Positions 35,701-47,880 of a stretch of DNA of 64,000 nt are shown here, piece after piece; position 1 is the first letter of the stretch, and each line of letters begins with the position of its first letter. The notes under the pieces were generated by a model. The model did no database searches and was not told where the DNA came from. It worked only from the letters and a program-made list of their open reading frames with translations. Source of the stretch: Bradysia coprophila (Eukaryota; Arthropoda; Insecta; Diptera; Sciaridae); NCBI RefSeq assembly GCF_014529535.1, contig NC_050735.1, positions 10,241,739-10,305,738 on the forward strand. Reading direction: 5' to 3'. The translations under genes were made by a program, and so were the position numbers.

Positions 35701-38489
35701 CTACTGTTGGTTTTTTCCATAATGACAATGTATTTCCGCTACTTATTTTAATCGTACTTATCACATGTGCTAAATTTTGTACAATTTAGAGTTTGACTGA
35801 ATTCACGTTCCGATCAATAAAATATGAAGACAAAGGCTGGCTTGAATTTATGTATCCAAGCAATGCACTTCAAACAAAAGTGAACATAGATCATCTTCAA
35901 GGTCGTTTGAAATGTCATCCACATTAAAAATAATGTCATTTGAACGAGAGATTTTGAACCACTGCCTACTGTTTGTTCTTTTATTACACAGGATTTTAGA
36001 TTTAGTACTCAAATTCATTACGCGAGGCAACCATTTTGTGATAAAAGCAAACTCACAAGTGCGTTTTTGAGCAACAGGCTCCGGTAACTGTCTTTTCGAC
36101 AAGTGTAGAATTTGTAATATCAGATACGAGATGCCAGGTATACAACTACACTTTTGGAAAAGCAGTTACCGAAGCTAGTTCTTCAAAAACGCACGATCGA
36201 GTTTTCGAGCATAGCAAAGTTTGAATTTCGGAAAGATTTCGAACAACTTTTTACCCGCAGCATCTTATATAAAAAATTGCGAAACTAAACACGAAACTAC
36301 TTTTTTCTATTATGTCCCCGCAGCATAAAAGTGAAGAATTTCCGAAGTGAAAATAGTAGTTAACATGTAATGGATCATCTTCCCAGTGGGTACATTGTAA
36401 TGTAATGGTCACTTTTCGGAGAGGACAGTCATTAAAGTGTTTAATATCTCTCTAAAGGTGTTTACTAGGGTGGGTCGTATTTTCATTTTGTTTTTATTTT
36501 ATTTTTATTTTATTTTAAAAGGCCTGGCCCCAGGCTGTACTCAGAATTGACCAAGGAATCCGAAACAGCATTTTTAGACCCGTACGAAGTACTGGGGTCT
36601 TATAGGTTTACGCATACGTTTGTAACACGTCGAATTGGACTCCCTGAGTAAGGGGAAACCTATTGTGGTTGTCTAGAGATGCCAAATCCGCGAAAAAAAA
36701 ATGTCCGTCTGTCTGTCTGTCCGTCTGTCTGTCAGCACGATAACTTGAGTAAAACGCATCCGATTTTGAAAATTCTTTTTTTTCCCGTTTGGTAATGTCA
36801 AAAGACAGGCTAAGTTCGAAGATGAGTGATTTTGGATCGACCCCTCCCGAGCTGTGGCCCAATAAGTGCTTTACGGTTTTTCGAAGATATCTCCGGACAT
36901 TTAAAAGTTAAACTTGTAAGTGATACATCGAATAAAAGGTATTTACAATACCGATCGACAAAAAAAAAGTTTATGGAAATCGGATGACCGACTTGTGAGT
37001 TAGACCCCTTGGTGTGAAACAGGCACAGGGCGGCAAGCAGTTTTTGCTTGTAGGTCGGCCAAATTTGAACATATTTCGTTCGTTTTAGCTTTATTAGATA
37101 GTTATTGACCGTACCAATCAGGGAATAAAAAGTTTATGAAATTATGTTCTCCGGAGCGTGAGCTAGGTCTCTTGGAGTGAGCTCTTATCTGGCTACTCGG
37201 CCGTACAGTGAACGTGGAGTATTTTGTCAATATCTCGAGTAAATTTTGACCGAATTTCATGATTTTATTTTTGTTTGAAAGGTATTAACGAATGTAAAGC
37301 GTCGGTACTATTTTCGGTTTCCTAACAAAATGGCTGCCGACGGCCATATTGGATTTTATTAAAAGTGATATAAAGTGGGAAAAATGATGCTTAGAGAGTT
37401 TCTGTTAACATGGAAATAATGTGTTAAGTGTGAGGGGTTTCAGGGATTCCATATATGGACATCTATATATACCTATATACAGCTATATTGAGCTATATAC
37501 AGGCATATAGAGCTATATAATAGCATATTCCTCTGTGAAATGTTTATTTACAGTGAAATATAGCGGTATATAGCTGTTTAAATAGGAATTTATGAAATTT
37601 GACTTCGTACGGGGCTGTCTATATTGCCTCCGGCAATTTAATTGTATATGATAACAAGGCAAAGAGTGGATAATGCAAGTGATTTTAAAGGAAGAATAGT
37701 TTTTCAGCAGAGAAGAAAATGAAGTAAGAGAAATGAAGAGTTTCACATTAAAGGCTTTTGATAGGAATAGGTGTTTCGTACGGGTCGGCGTTAGCTATGT
37801 TTTTAAATTCATTTTTCCCTTGCTGATTTTTGATATTTGGGGTAGTAGCATGAAATTGCACACAATGTTGACAGATATCTCGGGCATTTGGGAACAGAAG
37901 ACATTGCTGCTAACTGTAGTGAATAGCTGAGGAGTCCAGCTATCAAATACCATAAGAACGTTATTTATCTTCGCCTTCACTCGGGCAGGGTAACTATGTA
38001 AGTGTTCCTAACTAAGACTTTTCGACCAAAAATTTCAACTTTATTTGCAAACAAAATCGGCAGATCACGACATAATACATCGTGTGAGGTATGTCTGAAC
38101 AGGTAATTTCTCTGTCCATTGCAGAGAAGTTTTTTGATAACAAGTTGAAAAACTCATAGGAGCTTTGTTTTTGAAGCTCAAAGTTGGCAATTTTTTGTTA
38201 GAATGAAAAAATCTACGACTGCCTTCAAATTGGGAAAAATTTACTAATTTTTTAACTTTGTCACGTTACAGGGACATTATGGTTGTGCTGGAGAGTGTTG
38301 TAAGTGGCCACCAATTCGTTAAAATTCGTGAAAGACTTGGTGATAAGATCGAAATGTTACGATTCGACCCGTACAGTAAGCTGATGAAATTACCAATTCT
38401 CCAATCGAATCGCTGTTTAATCGATGAATATTTTTTCAGTTCAGAAAATGTGCTTGTATCGAGAACGGAAGAAGATTCGTAGTATGTAA
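32701..38489 (+). CDS. Mitochondrial ribosomal protein L33
   Basis: Large-subunit (39S) mitochondrial ribosomal protein. Three exons join in frame: 32701-32741, 38272-38375 and 38440-38489, giving 64 residues. It begins MFITNILLKKAKSKDIMVVL, continues with SVVSGHQFVKIRERLGDKIE, and ends RFDPYIQKMCLYRERKKIRS M. The SGH core, RFDP and the basic KKIRS tail are the L33 hallmarks, and length matches insect mRpL33. Splice sites are AGCAA|GTAAGT ... TTACAG|GG and TACA|GTAAGC ... TTTCAG|TT. Intron 1 is 5.5 kb and contains two other genes, JMJD5 (same strand) and a DUF1091 gene (opposite strand). Intron 2 is 64 bases. Poly(A) signal AATAAA at 38658. Confidence 0.9.
32875..34152 (+). CDS. JMJD5/KDM8 JmjC oxygenase
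   Basis: A 425-residue, intronless frame. The N-terminal ~200 residues are helical, as in JMJD5; the JmjC domain fills the C-terminal half. Iron ligands are intact: H330 and D332 in MHYDPKHN, and H409 in PPLWWHYVRSL. It ends with SFSVSFWWD, the JMJD5 signature. The family is an Fe(II)/2-oxoglutarate oxygenase with arginine C-3 hydroxylase activity reported for the human enzyme; older histone demethylase and protease claims are disputed. It starts 133 bases after mRpL33 exon 1, inside that gene's first intron and on the same strand, so its promoter must overlap or be shared with mRpL33. ATG at 32875 is used; a second in-frame ATG lies at 32884. AATAAA at 34164. Confidence 0.92.
   Translation: MVKMNSARDITSKLSHLLPDYDQVSALYANNQQSSQLSVLSKCYDTINQLSCHSSNAVESSEALPIDRALFLVSSLKDKLYEIINTGRWSDVDENICKAFTVATFLEAFFRVNLETVHWSIEKVMYDLDLGLMLGCPLSGSDNKLLTESIRIIEENCSSSCGSSSATKKRKLDDPDVPVAVRRTIAEHVSIAMLQRPSIEYFHINHFKPLTPALIQDCMDHWPAINNWKQSAYLSSVAGERTVPVEIGSHYTNENWSQDLVKFKDFLSRQITTAEPCDRVEYLAQHNLFEQIPALRKDILIPEYCCVGTSNESVDIKAWLGPKGTVSPMHYDPKHNLLCQVFGHKKIILAAPDDTPNLYPHETEMLKNTSQIDAEHIDTEKFPKCSAVKFYHLHLYEGEMLYIPPLWWHYVRSLEKSFSVSFWWD
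34255..34520. repeat. Dispersed repeat related to the 47-kb inverted repeat
   Basis: Shares AATCGGGCGCATTCTCCATT with 47800-47830 (inverted) and TTCGGCTCTCGATCACCTCC with 47715-47735. Confidence 0.45.
34907..35560 (-). CDS. DUF1091 secreted protein
   Basis: Two exons, 35441-35560 and 34907-35395, join in phase 0 across a 45-base intron (AAAAAG|GTTCGT ... CCCAAG|AG), giving 202 residues. A signal peptide is evident: MKIAICSSSLLLLAAIMCSN. The mature part fits DUF1091, an MD-2-like lipid-binding fold common in flies: CSTFDSS, the LCGWLDGRRK block, SNFNHSCPYSG and FAFPQIMPAGRYRL. Three conserved cysteines for disulfides are visible (NCS, LCGW, SCPY), plus one in IKCP. Members are secreted and often expressed in chemosensory tissue, which is family knowledge only. 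The gene is antisense within intron 1 of mRpL33. Minus-strand AATAAA at 34784-34779. Confidence 0.85.
36010..36440. repeat. Dispersed repeat, copy 2 (see 4540-4850)
   Basis: Carries TTTTGTGATAAAAGCAAACT, CGGTAACTGTCTTTTCGACA and CATGTAATGGATCAT in the same order as 4540-4850, plus an extra inverted segment in the middle. Confidence 0.6.
36450..37625. repeat. Dispersed non-coding repeat with CTGT-rich core
   Basis: Contains the TCTGTCTGTCTGTCCGTC run at 36704-36732, AACTTGAGTAAAACGCATCC, and a downstream AGCTATATA-rich palindromic segment (37445-37570). CCCGTACGAAGT at 36580 recurs inverted at 37600, so the ends may be terminal repeats. No intact frame. Confidence 0.45.
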
Positions 38490-39079
38490 GGAGAAGTCTG
38501 GTAGCCGGGTCACAGATCGCTTTTGGGCCGTTAGCATTTTAGTAGTATTACAGTATCTGGGGCGAGGGGGGAACACAGTCAAACATTTTCGTTGTTGGTT
38601 TTTTTTATTGTAATACTGGTTTTATTGGAATATAATTTGATTACCACAATTAATATGAATAAATTTGATTTTTTTTCTTCTTCTTTTAAATTTAAAAATA
38701 AGTGTTTCTCTTCGTTCAATGAAAATTTTGATTTCCATTAAATGAAAATATGGATATTTATGTGTTGGCGTGTTCAAGGGAAAAAACGGGGAAAAATCTC
38801 ATGTTCCCTAGCATGTCGACCTAAAAGTCCAGTCGGTCCATTCTCTGTGGAACGAATGTGAATCTGATAGTACGAGACGAATCAAACGCAAATTGGTTCA
38901 GTGCGGTAGCCGTATTCAATCAAATTCTGGCAACATAAACTCCTAGACACTAATTTTCCATAAAAATTAGGCGCCCACACATTTTTGCACAATCAGAGTT
39001 GACTTTATCAGCCGCTGTTGGAGCGGGCCACCGACTAGTTTTCGAAGCAGCAAATTTTAGCGATTTTTTGGGATTTATG

Positions 39080-39267
39080 GTTTAGTCGAAGCCTAAAATG
39101 GCGGACACGGTTCCTGAGAGACACTGGTTTAGTCGAAGCCTAAAATGGCGGACACGGTTCCCGAGAGACACTGGTTTAGTCGAAGCCTAAAATGGCGGAC
39201 ACGGTTCCCGAGAGACACTGGCTTAGTCAAAGCCTAAAATGCCGGACACGGTTCCCGAAAGACACTA
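39080..39267. repeat. 47-bp tandem repeat, four copies
   Basis: GTTTAGTCGAAGCCTAAAAT starts at 39080, 39127, 39174 and (with changes) 39221. Each copy reads on through GGCGGACACGGTTCC and GAGAGACACT. Confidence 0.9.
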
Positions 39268-41585
39268 GTGTTGGAGTTAGACGCCACTCGCAAATTCGAA
39301 TCAACTCTCATGCCTGTTTGAAACTCAGTTCAATTGAATTGAAATAAGAGAAGAAATGAAGGAGCCAAAGTAAAAGAAACATTTACATGCCTAAGCTCCT
39401 CTTCCACTGACATATTTTAATACACACTGTAACAATGTTCTAAGATAATGTTCGTAAGATCACTTAAAACTTATTAAGCGCTACTGTAAGGCCAAAGCAC
39501 TGTCAGCTTCGACAGTGCGTTGGTAAGGCTTAAATAATGTCAAACCGAATGGCAATAGAGTGATGAAAGAGAAGAAGATATTTTGACAAGTACCCCAAAG
39601 GCAAGTTAAAATAAACTGGTCTTCTGTCCTCTCGCTCTCAACGTACCACGTTGAAAGAGAAGCAAATACTTTGACAAGTACCCCCAGGCAAGTTATAATA
39701 ACTAGTCTTCGGTTTTCTCGCTCTGATCATAACACTCTATATCAACTCGATCTCTTATTATTAAACTCACGTTGTTGCATACTATTAGGCTAGGTATTTA
39801 GGGGTGTTCGATTTTAGAGGATCGGGGAAATTGATCTGTCCAGAAAATTTTAGTCACCCAAAGCTACCAAAACTAGTTAAATTTTGTACATTTTCCTGTA
39901 GGAACACCATTTTAAGTTTTTTTTTTTTCATTGGGTTAAAGTTGTTTCACTGAGGGTACATTTTAGTATATAAAAAAGATAAAAAGTCGAAAGCGTTTGA
40001 TTGTCCGGTTTTGAGATTGAGTCAAAACGATATTTGGCCATACAAAAATGAAAACTTTGATAAAATATGACTAAAAGTACGTATCACATGTACCGATTGT
40101 TCTAGCGAATTTAAAAAATAATTCCAAATGGAATGCAGGGCAGGAACGTTTTGTTGCACTGACCGAAAATGTTTAGAACAAAATAAAAAGCATTTTTAGT
40201 TTAATAATGATCCAAAACGAATCACACACAAGAGCTCTTGAAAATGAAAGGCTCTGCAGTCGAAATTTTTCATGGGTTTTTACTCACCCCCTGAGTGTAT
40301 TGATCTTAATCCTGATTTATAGGAGCTTAACGAGATTGTCGACGACTAATTTTAAGAATTTTAGTAGCTTTTTTTAAACTTTGTGGGTTTTAGGAGATTT
40401 TAGGAGGTATGAGAGGCCTTCGAACAAAAAAAAATCGTTTAGACCCGGACCATTAGCCATGAAATAGACATCAACTCTAATCGTATTTCTCAGAAATAAC
40501 AAGCTCTTCCTGTGCGGGTAAAGTTTTGCGTGTAAAAAGTTTAGAACAGTAAATGCGATTCGATCTATCTATCTATCAAAAATCAGATTTTTCGTTCAAT
40601 TTGTATAGGGTAGTCGATTTGTCCGCATTTATAATTTGAACACGCCGCTAGAATTCATATAAAAGTTTTTAAAGTGCAATATGTTCATGTTTTATTCCTT
40701 AATTTTCTTTAAATTATTTTCTTTTAATAAATAAATTTTTAGTTTTAAACTTTTTCCTTTTTCTTCTTTTTAATTTTTGGCACTGGTCTAATATATCTTG
40801 AAATATTATACTCGTCTCGGCCAAATGAAATTTATCGGCAACTTTTCAAATAATTCATAATACAATAACTTTCAATTTAAGTTTTAGTTTAACTCGTTTT
40901 TCTTCTCTATTATTATCACACAGTCACGATCAATAGAAAGTTGTTCTGTTAACTCGTTCAGCTTTCTGGTTTGAAAGTTTTTCATTGCTTTTTCGAGAGA
41001 CTTTTTTTCGTAATAAAAGACAAACATTTGATTAGTCTCGAATCGAACTGCAGTTAGGTGAAGGAGAGCTGCAAACGAAGTGTTTAACTCTAATGAACCT
41101 AAAACGGATATGTGGGTCATTGTTCCTATGATATAAAAATCTAACGAAATGTTATTTAATAAGACAGTGTGAGAGTAGATGCTTCATTTCATGATCCGCT
41201 TGAAACGCCAGTCGGATCGTACCACTTATCAATAATATTTAAAAAATGTTTGTGGACGACTGACTGTCTTGGTTTTTTTTTCTCAAGCGAACCGTGTTTC
41301 ATATGAACTGAACACAGTATAGTAGTAGAAGGATAATATACCCTGGAAAATACGTATCGAAAACATTTAATTATTACCGCTATTAACTATTCAGCCACAG
41401 CGATACAAACGACATCGATTGCACTCACTTCAAAGTGAATTGATTTGGAGGAAAATCGACAGAAAGTCCTCTCATAAGGATTAGTAAATGCCTTCACTGA
41501 AAAATTAATTCAAACAGAGAAAATACGTTACGTTACGTTTATCGTCCCTCGGATGAAAACTGGTATAATATTGTTAGATTTTGTC

Positions 41586-41699
41586 TAGGTGAACCTATTT
41601 TAAACTCATTTACAGAGAAATTAGGCAAAAAATTACCTAAATTTACCCTTTAGTAAATTCAGTAAATTCGGTAAATGAGTTTACTAATAATAGGCCCTG
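41586..41699. mobile_element. Possible family B MITE
   Basis: The right end is ...AATAATAGGCCCTG. The left end is a diverged inverted match sharing AAACTCATTTAC. The interior is built of GTAAATTCA words. No convincing 8-bp duplication. Confidence 0.4.
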
Positions 41700-42960
41700 A
41701 GCACTAGTGGACATCTGAACAGTCACACATCGTAGAAAATCCACATTTAGTGTCAATATGAAGGTAGTAGAGCCAAATGACGAATGACATTGTAAAATTT
41801 TGTTAGTATGTGGCAAGTGGCCATGACAAGTGGAACTAGGTCTACCCTCTTTACACATCTTTTCACCTTTGCAACATCACCCCAGTATTACACCAATTTC
41901 CATTCGCGACCCGATAAGGCAGGATAATCGTGTAATTATAGAAAGAAAAAAGCTGTAACACGGATACGATCCATACGATTTATTGAAGAACATATGAAGC
42001 ATTCTATGTAAACTTCCTTCACCTTATCGATTCATTTTTTGCTTTCTGGTGCTGCTCTGATTGTATCAAAGGTTTCTTTAATTTTCTTGTCGGCTAACTT
42101 TTATTATTTCTTTTAGTTCAAAACTCAGTGCATTAACAAAATAAAGATAAATCTTAATTTTTCATGTAATTTCTGATTATTTTAAAACGAAAATCTTATA
42201 AATTTTCCTTTTTGACTAGACTTATAATTGTTTAGTAGTTGCTACGCAGGTCAATTAGTTTCTTTTTCATTTTTTTTTTAAATTTAATTTTATTTTAACA
42301 AACCCATTTACCAAATTACTTTTTGTTTTCTTGTAAGGCCGTCCAAACTTCACTCACGATTCTGGGTCAGATATTACTTTTTTTAATTTTATTTTTTATT
42401 TTTTAAATTCTATCCTAACGGTTTTTGAATGGTAACAATAAAATATTTTTTGATGAAACGAAGATTTTGTAAATTTATAGGTGTGTTGTTGACATAAAAC
42501 AATCAATGTGTGGGTTCAGTGGGAAGGAATTCGAAAATCATTGCGAATTCCAAGACCGAACTCATTTCGGCATAAGAATGACGTCTGAACATTTATTTAC
42601 ATTTATATATCATTAAGTTGAAGGTACAACTGATTACTAGAGCCTTTCCACAATGTTAACATTTATCGAAAATAAAGGATTCCCGACAGAAAAATCAAAA
42701 TTTCTGGCCACTAATACGTTATGTTTATTTGAGAGAAATGGATGCTTTGTTGAAAAGCCTACATTTGGGCGTTTGGTATTGTATATTCGCTGATATCTTT
42801 TTACGAAAGTCTTTTGGAAGACAACAATAATCACCACAAGCATTCAATAAAAAATAGATTTTTTTGCAACAGTTGCATAAACTGCTGAGATTTCTCAGAG
42901 ATGATCAAACTATCGCAATCAAATCTATCTTCATGGTAAGCTGAGACATTTGTGGTTATT

Positions 42961-43613
42961 AATCTTCTTGTCAGCTTCGACTATTTGTAGTCTGTTCTAA
43001 CTTTTACTTGACCGTGATAGTAAAATACTGGAGCATTGGCTTTACTAGATTTTTCGGTCCATCATTGGTGGCAAGAATTCAAACACAAATTCTTGAGACG
43101 TTTCGCATCTTTATTGATACATCATCAGTCATGTGGGCTATCTGTACAATATCAAAAACAATTTACTTTAGCTAATTACAATATCACAAACTAGTTTCTC
43201 AAAACACTTACTATCTAATCCTCACAGTTTTGCATCGTCCACAAACTGATTCAAATCTTTTCACATCCAGTGAGTAAACATAAACATAAACAAACTTGAC
43301 AATTACCGAACTACAGCTGTTCGAAGTAGTTCGGTAATTGTCAAGTTTGTTTATGTTTATGTTTACTCACTGGATGTGAAAAGATTTGAATCAGTTTGTG
43401 GACGATGCAAAACTGTGAGGATTAGATAGTAAGTGTTTTGAGAAACTAGTTTGTGATATTGTAATTAGCTAAAGTAAATTGTTTTTGATATTGTACAGAT
43501 AGCCCACATGACTGATGATGTATCAATAAAGATGCGAAACGTCTCAAGAATTTGTGTTTGAATTCTTGCCACCAATGATGGACCGAAAAATCTAGTAAAG
43601 ACAATGCTCCAGT
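42961..43613. mobile_element. Long near-perfect palindrome with 13-bp duplication
   Basis: Arms of about 285 bp, 43031-43313 and 43329-43613, are almost identical in inverted orientation around a ~12-base loop (AGCTGTTCGA). The whole insert is flanked by ATTTGTGGTTATT at 42948-42960 and 43614-43626. No frame of its own. Confidence 0.8.
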
Positions 43614-44598
43614 ATTTGTGGTTATTGTCGTCAGTGTCGTCTTACATTTTTTCAAAAACAATTTTTGCAAAAAGATATCAGAGACAATACAACACGAAAC
43701 ATCCAAATGTCGACTCCAATTTCAGCTAGGTTTGCATACGCCTTAAGAGCTGGGGAAGCTGGGCAGTACACTGAAATTTATAACTCAGAACAGGTTGACT
43801 ATGGTCAAATTGAGTCTGACCTGAAAATGCTGGTTTAAGGGAGTTAATTTCATAAACTTGATTTTTAGATCAGGTTTCAGGTGCCCTAAAAAATATGAAA
43901 GGTATGAAAAATACATTATTTGGTGTAAACTGGTCAGGTTTCAGTTCCGGTTTGACTTGATTGCAAAGTTCAGCTTTCATGTCAACTGAGGTCAGCTCAA
44001 AATTTATTCAGGTCAATTTAGGTCTATTTCGGCGTATTTTCATGCCTTTTTTACAAAAATTATTTTCAAATCGCTCAGTTGCATCAAATGTCCGAATATG
44101 GACAGCGTTCAATATAATAACCGTATAAATTCCAAACTTTTTTGATTGAAGTGAAAAAAGGAAGGCAAGATAGAGCAAGTCCAACTTACTATTCAAAGAA
44201 AGATGGGCATCAAATGCTCCGATACATGTGAATATTGCGGAAGGAATTTTTATTTATTTATTTAAAAAGCAACAGAAAATGAGCCCGACAATGACTCCGC
44301 TGCGTGTTTCAATACAATGATATTGATTTCAATTCGATGTGGATCCTGTTCAAGTTATTCCTTCAACGCTTTCATTTTGAAACATTCATCAAAACAATTT
44401 CATTTTTTCTGAAATTCTGACTGTCGTTTCTAGCATGTCATTGTTTTTATTTTTTTATTTTTTTATTTTTCATAGATCAGTATCAGACTCGATTTATATA
44501 GGTCAACTACATGGTTTATACATTTTTATATTTTTCATTTTTTTTTTTTGCAATTTACACCCTTAGTATATAGTTGTTCCCATTAATAACGTTGTTCA

Positions 44599-44834
44599 TT
44601 AAGAGGGCAGACTAGGTGTGAAGTAGGCTATATATTGAAAAATTGGTTTTAAAATTAATGTAGACCATTTAATGAAAATCTGTTCCAGCAATTAGATGAG
44701 CAATATGTTTATCTATCTCTAAAAAATGAAAAACGATTTACAATAAGCAACAGTTGGAAGAAAACCGATTGACATTAATTTTAAAACCAATTTTTCAATA
44801 TATAGCCTACTTCACACCTAGTCTGCCCTCTTAA
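44599..44834. mobile_element. MITE with TTAA duplication
   Basis: Perfect 59-bp terminal inverted repeats beginning GAGGGCAGACTAGGTGTGAA, at 44603 and ending at 44830. Each side is flanked by TTAA. TTAA targets are used by piggyBac-, Kolobok- and related transposons; the GAGGG start is not the classic piggyBac CCC. Confidence 0.8.
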
Positions 44835-47014
44835 TTTTTATTTTCATTTTTTTTTTATATTCTCTCTTCTCTTTTAATTGTTTTGCTTTATATCTTAAAT
44901 TTTAAAAAGATTTTTTTTCTGCTTCAACTACACAATAAATATATTTTTTGAATTTAAATTTGTTTCTTTCAATTAACTTTCTTTCGTCAGATTTATAAAG
45001 AAAACAAATTCTTTTAGAATATGTCTACCCATTTCTATGTGTCTAGGCCAAGGGGCACAAGTTTTTACAATTTTTTTTCCCTTAATTTAAATATATTTTT
45101 TTTAAAATGGTTTTAGCATAAAATATATATAAAGTGGGACAGCGTAGGAACAAGTTTTTCATGCATTCTCTTGTAATAACACACGTTTCCATGATCCACA
45201 GACTCTACGGCATTTTCACCACGATTTGGTTAGTAGAATTATGCATATATTCTGTCGAGAATCTAGCAATTCACCATTTTGATCAATTTGTAGATTAGTG
45301 TCGAAATGATTTGAAGAAAAAAAATCTATTGACAAGTCACCATTTTTGCACGATCGATACTTACAGTCGTCGACTTTCAAATAAGCGATGCATTTTGTTT
45401 CAGCTGTTTTTCAGCCGTTTTTCAGCCGTTTTTCATCATACAATTAATAATGTGCTAATGATTGTTTATACGGGGGAACGAACAATGTACACTGTACAGA
45501 GACATGGAAATGGTATTTAAATCCGTTTAAGAGACATCGATACTCAGCTACAATTGTAGCCTACATTTGCGATTCTCGTTTTTCATTTTTGATGATATCT
45601 TTTCATCAGAATCCCTTTTAAAGCATTTTTTTCTGACCGCAATATTTAACGACCACGAATGTATTAGCTCTTAGCTCTTAGAGCAGTTTAACGATATTTT
45701 CATAAACTGTTCAGTTTTCTCAGAGGTCAGCTGGTCAAGCGACTACATACAACCAAAACTAATTTTTATTTAAAGCTATTACATTCGTGGTGTACTAATT
45801 ATTACTAATTATTAACAACTACGACCAATGATATAGGTCAATCCACGCCGTAGTAAGTGCGCTTCAGAATTTGAATTTTGAGTGAATGAGCAGATGAATA
45901 AATGAGCGCAGAAAATATGTTCATTCCTAATGCTCTTAAATAGTGATAATATCGATAATAATGACTGATACCTACAAATAGCAACGCGAAAAAGACCCAA
46001 TTCAAATTTCTCTTTTGTTCACCTGTCAATTTGACAGTATAACAAAAGAAAAATTGGAATTAGGTCTCTTTCGCATTGATATGTGCGTAAGTATGATCTC
46101 TTCATAATTTAAATTATTTTTAGCGCTATGACGGCGCAAGGTGAATACTAGGAAACATGTTTCGTACAGAGTGTTGCATGGCGCATTAAATGGCTTTCAA
46201 ATGAAGAAAATGTTTCGAACGAAAAACCTAAATAATATCACTGAATAGGACGACAACAGAGTTTTGTTTTTTAATTTAAAAATTAATTTTACATTTTTTT
46301 TCATTTCTTAAACTTAAACGTTCACTCTTACGACTAGGAAATTAAATTAGTTTTTTTTCCACAAATTTTATATTTTCAGTTTTTGTTTTTTTTTTTTAAT
46401 ATTTAAAATGAATAATTTTTGGATGTAATGAGATTATACATAAAATTAGAAAATGATGTCACTATACATAATATAACTATACTTTTCCGTAACCTACGTT
46501 CATTATAATGTTTTCATTTTCAATTAGTTAGAGAAATATCCATTTCAGGCATAGAACTCCAACTTTGCTGACATATTGTATTCTTCTTCTTCCACTTTGT
46601 ACATTTCGTGAAGCTAAACGATGAAAACGGAAGGAATTAAGATTGTAATTAGTTTCTGGCTCAGAAGAAGATGAATTCAAATTTCTAAGTGACTAAAAAG
46701 TGACTCGGAACAGATTGTTCTGAATTCATAAAGGACATCAGTAATGCAGTGTTGTCAGGCATAGAAAGTTTGCATGTTTGGAAGGTAAATTTATGTATTT
46801 GGAAGGTCGGTTATACATGTCAAACCGGACAAATTCATATTTATGGAGTTAATGATTTCAGACCTGTATGGCAACACTGAATTTCAGACGTCCTTTGTTG
46901 ATGTTCGCAAAAACGTCTGACAATTTCCAAACAACTGAGCTCTAAAAAATTTCAGATTGAGCTCAGTATGATTAGGATTCAGATCTGACAGAGGGAAAAA
47001 CACAGAGGGATTCT

Positions 47015-47880
47015 TTTGAAAAACAACCTACCGGTATCGGACGCAATTTTTTATATGTACTTCGACCCTACCACTATCGAAAAAATTCTTCGAAGCTTGT
47101 GTGGCTATCGCGAGGTCCTCAAAAACCGAAAACTTGCACTTTTCTTACAAAAATTTTTCCAGTTATACGAGCCGTACAGCGTCGTGTGGGGTGTCATTAG
47201 AAAGGTAATCACATGTACTATTGAGCCGAATTGGGACTGATTGGGTTTAAAATTCATGCAGACTGAAATATGTGCAGTTTTCAACCGAAGACTTGCACTA
47301 TTCTTACGGAAATTTCTCGAGGTGGTATCATTTGAAAGGTAATTTTATGTGCTTTAGGTCCAAATAAAATTTTATGTGCTTTGGATGCATCTACGTTGAA
47401 ATAGAAGTTGAAATGTTTATGTGCCTATATTTCATTGCATCCAAACCCAACCCCATAAGACCCAAAAGTACATAAAATTACCTTTCCAATGACATCCCAC
47501 ACGTCCATGTACATCTCGTGTACCTCGAGAAACTTCTGTAAGAACAGTGTAATTTCTCAGTCTTTTTCGGATGAAAACTTCAACCGCGGATGAATTTTAA
47601 CCCCAACAAGTCCCTATCCGGCTCAATAGTACAACCTTTCTAATGACACCCCACACAACACTGTACAGCTCGTGTAAATGGAGAGATTTTTGTAAGAAAA
47701 GGGCAAGTTTTCGGTTTTTGATCACCTTCCACCAGCCAAACAAGCTTCAAAGAATTTTTTTGAATTTGGTTTTGGCTTTTAGGGTCGAATACCCTTCTAT
47801 GCCCTTATAAAAAAGCCCGATGGAAAATGCGTCCGATTTCGAAAGGCTGTTTTTTAAAAAAAAACCTCAGAACGATACGA
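47015..47880. repeat. Inverted repeat, ~310-bp arms
   Basis: The left arm (47015-47330) and right arm (47550-47880) share, in inverted order, ATCGGACGCA, TTCGACCCTA, AAAAACCGAAAACTTGC, GTGTGGGGTGTCATTAGAAA and TATTGAGCCG. Identity is roughly 80%. Confidence 0.6.

Noticed and set aside
36608..36862. Minus-strand frame with DRQTDRQTDG
   Set aside because: Translation of the CTGTCTGT simple repeat inside a dispersed element.
40884..41120. Minus-strand frame of 78 residues ending IIIEKKNELN, with an acceptor-like ATCATAG just upstream
   Set aside because: Mildly protein-like, but no family recognised and no partner exon; could be chance.
43446..43706. Minus-strand frame of 86 residues
   Set aside because: Runs through one arm of the long palindrome; explained by the repeat.
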